Below the pieces are notes generated by a model, which had not been told where the DNA came from, searched no databases, and saw only the letters and a list, made by a program, of their open reading frames with translations. A stretch of DNA of 64,000 nt from Actinomycetaceae bacterium (GTDB lineage: Bacteria; Actinomycetota; Actinomycetes; Actinomycetales; Actinomycetaceae). Of this stretch, positions 41,251 to 48,416 are shown piece after piece (the first letter of the stretch is position 1; each line of letters opens with the position of its first letter). The translations under genes were made by a program, and so were the position numbers. Location: NCBI GenBank assembly GCA_030532405.1, contig JAUNLF010000004.1, forward strand, positions 126,342 through 190,341, read 5' to 3'.

Positions 41251-42512
41251 TGAAATCAGACAATTCGCGCAGCCGGGAGTATCGCCCTCGAGTTATTGAT
41301 TCTTCGGTTCAAGAACTGCTACAGATTTCTGGGGCGGTAGTGCTTGAAGGTCCGCGTGCATGCGGCAAGACGAGTACCGCGTTGGAGCACGCGAATACTG
41401 CTCATTTCTTGGACGCAAGAGAAACTCGCGCGCTCGCGGAGCTGTCTCCGGGCATGCTTTTGGAGGGCGAACCGCCGATCCTGCTCGACGAATGGCAGTT
41501 AGACCCGCCGCTGTGGAACGAGGTCCGCCGTTCCGTTGATGTTTCAGGCGCGCCCGGGCGGTTCATCCTCACCGGGTCTTCGGTGCCTTCGGATGACGCT
41601 ACTCGCCATACGGGGGCGGGCCGGTTTGTGCGTTTGCGTATGAGGACGATGACTTGGCAGGAACGCGGTGTGGGTCATCCAGGTGTTTCGCTGCGGGCTC
41701 TAAGTGAGGGAGAACCGGTGGCGCCCTCGCAAATCAAAATGGAATACCCGCAAGTGGTGAACGCCCTTTTGACGTCGGGCTTTCCCGCACAAATTGGGTT
41801 TGAACCCAAGGCGGCGCGGCGCCTGTTGGACGCGTATCTGACGGAGATCACGCACACCGATGTTTTCCGCCTGGAGCAGCTAAACACCGAGCCGCGCGTG
41901 ATCGAACACTTGATTAGGTCTCTGGCTAGGAACACGGCGTCGGAAGTCACGTATGAAACCTTGGCCAAAGACGCGCGCGTCCTGGCACCGACGTTGAGCG
42001 CCGAAACGGTTTCCAAGATCGTTGCACTACTTGAACGCCTATTCGTCGTGGAACGAGTTCCCGCATTTTCTGCGAGACTACGCTCCAAAGCGAGACTTCG
42101 AAGGTCACCAAAATTCCACTTAATGGATCCGGCGTTCGCGGCGGCGGCATTGAGGGCGACGTCGGAGGATCTGGCGAAGGACCCGCTCACTGCTGGATTC
42201 TTGTTCGAATCCGCCGTTATCCACGACCTGCTTGTTTACGCGCAGGCCCTGGGGGCCGAGGTGTGGCATTACCGGAATTCGTACGGGCAAGAAATAGACG
42301 CGATCCTGACCTTCCCGGACGGTGGATGGGCGGGCGTCGAGATCAAACTGGGAGCATCGCAAATTGCGTCCGGCGCTAAGTCACTGCGGGATGCGGCTGC
42401 TTCAATTGACGCGGGGGAACCCAAGTTCTTGGCCGTAATCACGGGCACGGGCATCACCGCGGACCTTGGGGACGGCATGGTCACATTCCCGCTGGCCGCC
42501 CTCGGGGCGTGA
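41250..42512 (+). CDS. AAA_14-type ATPase with DUF4143 nuclease-like domain
   Basis: A 420-residue protein of the large, poorly understood AAA_14/DUF4143 family. Walker A GPRACGKT is at 34-41, Walker B ILLDEW at 77-82 and sensor ILTGSS at 106-111. The C-terminal DUF4143 part has FLFESAVIHDLL, GQEIDAIL and WAGVEIKLG, which give the Glu, Asp and Glu-x-Lys pattern of a PD-(D/E)XK nuclease fold. It probably binds and cuts or remodels nucleic acid (inference). It is bracketed by near-identical repeat arrays and disrupts the path between the heme genes and envelope genes. Relatives are often patchily distributed. Confidence 0.8.
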   Translation: MKSDNSRSREYRPRVIDSSVQELLQISGAVVLEGPRACGKTSTALEHANTAHFLDARETRALAELSPGMLLEGEPPILLDEWQLDPPLWNEVRRSVDVSGAPGRFILTGSSVPSDDATRHTGAGRFVRLRMRTMTWQERGVGHPGVSLRALSEGEPVAPSQIKMEYPQVVNALLTSGFPAQIGFEPKAARRLLDAYLTEITHTDVFRLEQLNTEPRVIEHLIRSLARNTASEVTYETLAKDARVLAPTLSAETVSKIVALLERLFVVERVPAFSARLRSKARLRRSPKFHLMDPAFAAAALRATSEDLAKDPLTAGFLFESAVIHDLLVYAQALGAEVWHYRNSYGQEIDAILTFPDGGWAGVEIKLGASQIASGAKSLRDAAASIDAGEPKFLAVITGTGITADLGDGMVTFPLAALGA

Positions 42513-42515
42513 ACT

Positions 42516-42607
42516 CTGCAAAGTCCGGCCTAGAAGGTCTGCAATCTCCGGGTTGTAAGGCCTGCAAAGTCCGGCCCGACAGCTCTGCAAAGTTCGGTCC
42601 GAGGTCT
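42516..42607. repeat. Right array of four 23-bp repeats flanking the ATPase gene
   Basis: Units start at 42516, 42539, 42562 and 42585 in the order A-B-A-A. The first array unit begins three bases after the ATPase stop. A 34-base block (42527-42560) is identical to 41159-41192. Confidence 0.95.
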
Positions 42608-42646
42608 CAAAGGGTCGCTTGGTGTGGCTTCGGATAGTATGAGGAC

Positions 42647-44443
42647 GTGAAAGAGCCCCAGAAGATTACGCCGCATGACGGGGTAGATGACCAGTCGGAT
42701 AAGACTGCGCGCGAGCTTGCACTCGGCGGGTTTCTTTCACGGCGCACACCCGCATCCACGACCGGTATCGTGGCGGCGGCAATCATGTACGTGGTCTCCA
42801 TGTCACCCTCGCTGCTGCCAAGAACGTGGTGGTGGCAAGGGGTTGCAACGGGCATATTGATTGCTCTGGCTTACGGTGTTGGCTCGCTGGTGGGGTGGTT
42901 GGCGTCCTCGATATGGAATGCTGCGGAGCTGAAAGTCTCCGCGAACCACACGTGGGTCAAGTGGAGTACCCGCGCGCTTTACGCCGCCGCATTCATTTGG
43001 GTTGTGTGGTTCTTGGTGCGCTCCTACGCGTCTAATAATCGCGCGGCGGAAGTCATGGGAATGCAACGCATGACAGTGTTCGACTACCTGCTGGCCACGG
43101 TTACGGCACTCGTGATAGCAACGGCGATAACCGGCATAGCGGTAGCGATCCGCGGCCTGTGGCGCATTGTTAGACGACACGCCCGTAAAGTGATGCCCGA
43201 CTGGATTGCGGGGCTTGCCGCAACCGTCGTCGTCCTCGTCACCGTTGTCTTCGTAACTTCTGACGTCCTGTTTGAAAAAGGCATGGAGTTTGCCTACGGG
43301 AAGTTTGCCGAACAAGATCGCGCTGAAGTTCCCGGCGTGGAGCAACCCAAGGAGGTCGAGAGGTCCGGTTCGACCATCTCTTTTGAACAGTGGGAAAACA
43401 TTGGCGTGCAGGGAAAGCAATTCCTCGCCTCTGGCCCGCGGGCCGAAAAAATCAGCGAGGTTACCGGCAAGCCCGCTAAGGAACCCATCCGCATTTACGC
43501 GGGCCTGACCGAGGGGCGCACACTTGAGGATGTCGCCGAGGTCGTGGTTGACGAGATTCGGCGTACCGGAGCGTTTGAGCGTTCCGTCCTCGTCCTCACA
43601 ACTGCGACCGGCACGGGTTGGATTGAGGAATGGGGCGTGCAGCCCGTCGAATATTTAACGCGCGGGGATTGCGCTACGGTCACGATGCAGTATTCGTACG
43701 TGCCTTCTGCGGTCGCGTTCCTGCGCGAGTTCGATAAGCCCGCCCAGGCCGGCAAGGTTCTGTACGACGCCGTCATGGCTGAACTTGAAAAGCGTCCCGA
43801 GGACGATCGGCCCGCCGTTTACCTGCACGGCGTGTCGCTTGGTGCGTTCGGGTCGCAGGCCATGTTTGAGGACGAGACTCAGCTGCTTGAAGGTGTTGAT
43901 GGTGCGGTGTGGGCGGGAACTCCGAATACGACTCCGCTTTGGAAGAAGCTGACGGCTGGGCGGCACGCGGGTAGCCCTGAGATCGCCCCGGTTGTGAACA
44001 GTGGCCATAACGTGCGGTTTGCTACGAAGCCGGAGGATTTGCAGACTGACATTTACGGGCGGGCTCTGCCGACTTGGCAGTTCCCGCGGGTCGCTTACTT
44101 GCAGCACGCGACGGATCCGGTGGTTTGGTGGGAGCCTTCTCTGATTTCGCAGCAGCCGGACTGGTTGCAAGAACCGGCCCAGGCTGATTTGAATCCGGAT
44201 ATGCAGTGGACCAGGGGCGCGACTTTCATTCAGGTGAGCGCCGACCTGCCTATCGCGGGTCTTGCCGCCGACGGGCACGGTCACACGTACCACCGTGAAC
44301 TGATCCCAATTTGGATGGATGTGCTCGGCTTGCGGGGCCCAACTGTTCCGGGAAATGCTTATAAGTCTGCGGACGGTTCGTGGGTAGATCAGCAGGTGAT
44401 TGACCGGATTGTTCGCGAGATTGAGATCGAACTTTACGAATAA
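42647..44443 (+). CDS. Membrane-anchored alpha/beta hydrolase (Abhydrolase_9 type)
   Basis: A 598-residue protein with four or five N-terminal helices (about residues 40-215) containing SPSLLPRTWWWQGVATGI, followed by a large hydrolase domain predicted on one face of the membrane. Seen: VLTTATGTGWIEEWGVQP, nucleophile elbow LHGVSLGAFGS, GAVWAGTPN, LQHATDPVVWW and the final GHGHTYH histidine region. This is the actinobacterial DUF/Abhydrolase_9 family, whose substrate is unknown but which is thought to act in the envelope. GTG start after GAGGA, 40 bases after the repeat array. Confidence 0.8.
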   Translation: MKEPQKITPHDGVDDQSDKTARELALGGFLSRRTPASTTGIVAAAIMYVVSMSPSLLPRTWWWQGVATGILIALAYGVGSLVGWLASSIWNAAELKVSANHTWVKWSTRALYAAAFIWVVWFLVRSYASNNRAAEVMGMQRMTVFDYLLATVTALVIATAITGIAVAIRGLWRIVRRHARKVMPDWIAGLAATVVVLVTVVFVTSDVLFEKGMEFAYGKFAEQDRAEVPGVEQPKEVERSGSTISFEQWENIGVQGKQFLASGPRAEKISEVTGKPAKEPIRIYAGLTEGRTLEDVAEVVVDEIRRTGAFERSVLVLTTATGTGWIEEWGVQPVEYLTRGDCATVTMQYSYVPSAVAFLREFDKPAQAGKVLYDAVMAELEKRPEDDRPAVYLHGVSLGAFGSQAMFEDETQLLEGVDGAVWAGTPNTTPLWKKLTAGRHAGSPEIAPVVNSGHNVRFATKPEDLQTDIYGRALPTWQFPRVAYLQHATDPVVWWEPSLISQQPDWLQEPAQADLNPDMQWTRGATFIQVSADLPIAGLAADGHGHTYHRELIPIWMDVLGLRGPTVPGNAYKSADGSWVDQQVIDRIVREIEIELYE

Positions 44444-44523
44444 TACTGAGCCTGCCATTGTCGCTTTTCTGCGCTGTGGCGCGGTATTGTGTTGTGTGTT
44501 CCATTGCTAACGAGCACACAGTT

Positions 44524-45780
44524 ATGAAGTCTTTTAAAAAATTATTCCCCCTAATTCTTGCCGGTGCCCTCCCGTTGACCGCGTGTTCTTCTTCCGCCGA
44601 CGAGGGCGCCTTTGGTGAACCTTTAAACATAGAGGTGCCAACCTCGGGTGAGGTCTCCGAACAGGCTCCCACTGAGGCCGAACCAACTGAGCCGCCCGTG
44701 CCCGAGGTGACGTTCACTGTTGTCGGTACGGGTGATGTGCTGTCGCATATGCCGGTGGTTGAGAACTCGATTCAGGCTGATGGATCCTACGATTATGCGC
44801 CGCTGGTTGCGGATATTAAGCCGTATATTGAGGGCGCGGACCTGGCTTTGTGCCACCAGGAGGTTCCGCTTACTCGCGATGAGGCTAGTGCTAGTGGCTA
44901 CCCCGTGTTCGCGGCGCCGGCCGGGTGGGCGCGTTCGACGAAAGAGCTTGGCTACGACGGGTGTTCGACGGCCTCGAACCATTCTTGGGATCGCGGATGG
45001 GACGGTTTGGTTGAGACTTTGGACGTGCTGGAAGAACAGGGGCTTGGAAGCACCGGCACTGCGAAGTCGGCCGAGCAGGATCCCATCCAGTACTACACGG
45101 TTACGAAGGATGGGCGGGAGATCACGGTTGCGCACTTGTCTTTTACGTACGGCTTGAACTTTGAGGTTGTTCCGCAGGTTGATGAGAACCCGTGGCTCGT
45201 GAACCGAAACAACCCGGAACGCATGATCGAGTTATCCAAGCAGGCGCGCGAGGAGGGCGCGGACGTAGTGATTGTGTCGTCGCACGGGGGTGTTGAGTAT
45301 CAGGCGGAGCCCTCCGAACAGCAGCTTGAGTGGGCGCAGGCGTTTGCGTCCTCCGGGGTAATCGACTTGTATCTTGGCCACCACGTGCACGTGCCGCAGC
45401 CGATTCAAAAGTTTGATGGCGGCGTGGACGGCAAGGGCATGTGGGCGTTCTTTGGAACGGGAAACTTGGTCTCTAACATGCACCCGGGAATGGGGTTTGG
45501 CACCCAGAATGGTTACATTGCGCACGCTACTATCACGGTGCCACCGCAGGGTAGTGCGCATGTTGACGCGGCTAAATACACGGGCGTGCTGCTCGATACC
45601 AACACTAACCAGGTGTTTGTGGCCTCAAGCTATAGCCAGGCAGACCACCCCGGATCGTACTTGACGGACGCGGACGCGCAGGTGTTCTACGACGACCTGA
45701 AGTCGGTCATGGGGGATGCACAGGAACTCACCGAGGCGCCCTCAAATATCGCAGATCCTGTAAAGGTTGCGAAGCGGTAG
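44524..45780 (+). CDS. CapA-family lipoprotein (PGA_cap metallophosphatase-like)
   Basis: A 418-residue lipoprotein with lipobox LTAC (Cys21) and a Glu/Pro-rich spacer, then the CapA/PgsA-like domain: FTVVGTGDVLSHMP, LALCHQEVPLT, TASNHSWDRGWDGLVETLDVL, VVIVSSHGGVEYQ, LYLGHHVHVPQPI and FFGTGNLVSN. The histidine and asparagine motifs match the metal site of the calcineurin-like fold. The family is linked to capsule polyglutamate synthesis, but many actinobacterial members lack capsule genes nearby, as here. ATG 44524 is chosen because it begins the signal peptide; earlier in-frame starts add 22 residues. Confidence 0.82.
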   Translation: MKSFKKLFPLILAGALPLTACSSSADEGAFGEPLNIEVPTSGEVSEQAPTEAEPTEPPVPEVTFTVVGTGDVLSHMPVVENSIQADGSYDYAPLVADIKPYIEGADLALCHQEVPLTRDEASASGYPVFAAPAGWARSTKELGYDGCSTASNHSWDRGWDGLVETLDVLEEQGLGSTGTAKSAEQDPIQYYTVTKDGREITVAHLSFTYGLNFEVVPQVDENPWLVNRNNPERMIELSKQAREEGADVVIVSSHGGVEYQAEPSEQQLEWAQAFASSGVIDLYLGHHVHVPQPIQKFDGGVDGKGMWAFFGTGNLVSNMHPGMGFGTQNGYIAHATITVPPQGSAHVDAAKYTGVLLDTNTNQVFVASSYSQADHPGSYLTDADAQVFYDDLKSVMGDAQELTEAPSNIADPVKVAKR

Positions 45781-45785
45781 CGCGA

Positions 45786-46595
45786 TTAGACCATCACTAA
45801 GAAGACGGATATGAACAGGCCTTGCGCTACGATTGGCGCCCATAGGGTTGTGAACATGCGTCTCAGGGCGAACGCGGGAATGGTGAGTAGCGGTCCGTAG
45901 AGTAGTAGCACCAGCATGCGGGTGGGTGTCGACGCGGTGAGGGTGAGTGGCACCATCCACGGGATGGATAGCAGCATGGACATGATGATTGGCCAGCGGG
46001 CGGCGCGCGTGAGGCGGCGCATTTCAGCGATGACGAGGCCGCGTAGCAGATACTCTTGGACGAATGCCCAGCTGAATGCTCCCAGTATTCCTGTGATTGC
46101 ACCACCGAGGGAGACGTTAGTGCGGTCAAACCCGTAGATGATAACCAGGATTGCACCCAGCGCGGTTAGTGACCCCGTCAGCCACCAGAGCCTAGAGATG
46201 CGCGGCTGCACGTGCAGGTCGTAGTACGGTTCCGGCTCCGAAGACAGTGCGGACCCCATTAGGATGTCGTCATTCATATCCAGGGGAGGCGCGTAAGTGG
46301 GGGCCTTACCGCCCTTCTCGGGAGGTACGTATTCCGGTTCGCGCCACACGACGTGCGACAGTTTGCGCCGGTGCACGATAAACCGCGTCAGAAAAGCGCC
46401 AACCAAACTTGGGATGACGATTTCAACAATCGACGTGATAGGTTCTCGAAGCTTTAACAGGGCGGGAACAGGCTCGTAGCCGCGTGTTTCCAAAATGGCA
46501 CTGCCGCCAAAACTCAGCGCAATCATGATTGCGAGCACGGTGAAAAACTCACCGAACAGGCGGATCAATCCCCAGCGCTGCTTACTTGTCACCAC
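45786..46595 (-). CDS. CPBP-like intramembrane protein
   Basis: A 269-residue protein with about seven hydrophobic segments. The region AFVQEYLLRGLVIAEMRRL resembles the EExxxR motif of the CPBP/CAAX-type proteases, but the first glutamate is Gln, so activity may be altered. LSIPWMVPLTL corresponds to the later His-containing motif yet lacks a clear histidine. Its start overlaps the ccdA stop by 14 bases, indicating one transcript with the thiol-redox pair. It could be a bacteriocin-immunity or membrane protein-processing factor; this is not certain. Confidence 0.65.
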   Translation of the reverse strand: MVTSKQRWGLIRLFGEFFTVLAIMIALSFGGSAILETRGYEPVPALLKLREPITSIVEIVIPSLVGAFLTRFIVHRRKLSHVVWREPEYVPPEKGGKAPTYAPPLDMNDDILMGSALSSEPEPYYDLHVQPRISRLWWLTGSLTALGAILVIIYGFDRTNVSLGGAITGILGAFSWAFVQEYLLRGLVIAEMRRLTRAARWPIIMSMLLSIPWMVPLTLTASTPTRMLVLLLYGPLLTIPAFALRRMFTTLWAPIVAQGLFISVFLVMV

Positions 46596-47430
46596 TTCGC
46601 CTTTCCTTTACGGATACAGCGATAATAGCGATTATCACGGCCGCAAAGGCAAAGAACAACCATCCCGGGACGCCACTGACGGCGTCGATTATCTTAGATT
46701 CAACTTCAACCTGCTGGCTTGCCGTGAACACGCTGGGCAGGCCCGCGTAGCCGCCAAAGAACACCAAAATGATTCCCAGCACCACGAATATAATGCCTGA
46801 AACCACGTTCATCACGGTGGTCCAACGGCCAAAAATCTTGACCGGCTTGGGGCGTAGCCACGACTTTTCAGACAGGTTGAATACTTCCCATAGGAGGGCG
46901 AGCAGGCCAACTGGAACAACCATTCCAATCGCGAAGGTGGCCATCAGCAGGGCGCCCGACCAGACGCTACCACCCAGGGTGGCGAACGAGAGTACGGCCC
47001 CTAGGATCGGGCCGGAACACCCGACGCCCGCAATCGCGTAGCCAATACCCAGAGCAAAAGTTGCGATGTTCGACGGAGCGCCGGCCTCATCGCCCTCATT
47101 ATCCTTTGGCGTCATGAGTCTGGACGCCCACTGCGGGATCGGGAACGAGATCGCGAAAACCTGCAAAATACCCAGCACAATCACGATGATCCCGGCTACC
47201 AGGGTCACGGTTTGTGCGTTCTCGCGGATGAACGCGCCCAGCGTGCCGGCAAACGCGCCCAGCGGCACGAGTACCAACAGCACGCCCAGGGCAAACACGC
47301 CGGTGCGCGCAAGCAGGGTCGTGCGGGACGTGAACGCGTAGGCGAAGAACGCTGGCAGTAGCATGGCGGCGCACGGTGCGAAAAGCATCAGCAGGCCGCC
47401 AATGAAGGCTGCTAGGTAGGAGATCTCCAC
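46582..47430 (-). CDS. ccdA: CcdA/DsbD-type thiol-disulfide transmembrane protein
   Basis: A 282-residue polytopic protein carrying electrons across the membrane to extracellular thiol-disulfide proteins. Redox cysteines are Cys20 (FAPCAAMLLP) and Cys138 (AGVGCSGPILG), one in each repeat of the CcdA fold. Six or seven helices are predicted, plus an extra C-terminal helix. GTG start, three bases after the DsbA-like gene. The pair probably supports cytochrome c maturation or disulfide exchange in secreted proteins. Confidence 0.85.
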   Translation of the reverse strand: MEISYLAAFIGGLLMLFAPCAAMLLPAFFAYAFTSRTTLLARTGVFALGVLLVLVPLGAFAGTLGAFIRENAQTVTLVAGIIVIVLGILQVFAISFPIPQWASRLMTPKDNEGDEAGAPSNIATFALGIGYAIAGVGCSGPILGAVLSFATLGGSVWSGALLMATFAIGMVVPVGLLALLWEVFNLSEKSWLRPKPVKIFGRWTTVMNVVSGIIFVVLGIILVFFGGYAGLPSVFTASQQVEVESKIIDAVSGVPGWLFFAFAAVIIAIIAVSVKERRSGDK

Positions 47431-47433
47431 GGG

Positions 47434-48240
47434 TTACTTGGCTTCCTCAAGTTGCTTTTCGATCGTCTTCAAGAAGTAAGGAGTCGGCTGCGCGCCGGTT
47501 ACTACCGCGTTATTCACGATAAAGAAGGGCGTGCCCGTAATCCCCAGGTTGTACATGCCGTGTTGGGTTTCAGCGTTAACGGCCTCTTTGACCTCGTCGG
47601 ACTCGTAGTCGGCCTCAAACTTAGCCATGTCGGGCACACCAACTGTCTTAGCGATTTCGAGGACGGTTTCCTTACTGTACGTCGGGTGGTTACCCGCACC
47701 CGCCTGGCCGTACGCGGTGGTTACGAACTCCCAGAACAATCCCTGGTTCGCAGCTGCGCGAGAGGCGCGGGCCGCGTGGTCGGAACCATAGTTCGGGAAG
47801 ATTACGAGGTCGCGGAACTCGATGCGAAGGTCACCGCTATCAATCAGATCCTGCAGTTCAGGGAAAGTCTGCTCGAAGAACACGGTACACATGGGGCACG
47901 AGAAATCCTCGTAGCTAACCATTACGACCGGTGCGTCCACGCTACCGATAGCGCGCGGATCGCCCTCTTCGCGCTTAATCTGCTCCTGCAAACGTTTGAT
48001 GAGTTCCGGGTCGGTTTGAGACTCGGCGAACTGGGGCCGCTCCTCAGGGGCTTCAGGATTGGGAGCCGTATCCTCCGCGGAGTCCTGCTGACCCGCCTGG
48101 TTAGTTCCGTCAGTTTCGGGGGCTGCAATTTGCGGTGCAGTTGCCCGTCCCATGAAGAACGCGATACCCATCGCGAGGATCACGGCGATGACGATTAGCA
48201 CGTTCTTAAGTGCTGCTGATGAAGATTTACTCGTAGCCAT
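47434..48240 (-). CDS. DsbA-like membrane-anchored thiol oxidoreductase
   Basis: A 268-residue protein: one N-terminal helix (12-30), an acidic Pro-rich spacer, then a thioredoxin_4/DsbA domain with the active site Cys115-Pro-Met-Cys118 (EDFSCPMCTVFFEQTFPEL) and the cis-proline region GITGTPFFIVNN. It catalyses disulfide formation or reduction outside the membrane. The ATG is chosen; a GTG five codons earlier is also open. It is the first gene of the operon with ccdA and the CPBP-like gene. Confidence 0.87.
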   Translation of the reverse strand: MATSKSSSAALKNVLIVIAVILAMGIAFFMGRATAPQIAAPETDGTNQAGQQDSAEDTAPNPEAPEERPQFAESQTDPELIKRLQEQIKREEGDPRAIGSVDAPVVMVSYEDFSCPMCTVFFEQTFPELQDLIDSGDLRIEFRDLVIFPNYGSDHAARASRAAANQGLFWEFVTTAYGQAGAGNHPTYSKETVLEIAKTVGVPDMAKFEADYESDEVKEAVNAETQHGMYNLGITGTPFFIVNNAVVTGAQPTPYFLKTIEKQLEEAK

Positions 48241-48416
48241 ACAATGCAGAATCACATAAAACAGGAAGTTTTTCGACTCTTAACCATGTTTGTGAGAGCG
48301 GAACCGCTCACACCTCGGGGCTTCCCCCGCCTTGGACGCGTCGGGTGCAGACCGGCGGTGGTGCGTTCTGTCGAGCGCGGGTGCGTTTGCCCGGGTGTGT
48401 CGGGTGCGGGCTGGAT

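Noticed and set aside
41148-42607. CRISPR array interpretation of the 23-bp repeats
   Set aside because: Units are contiguous, with no unique spacers, and no cas genes are present.
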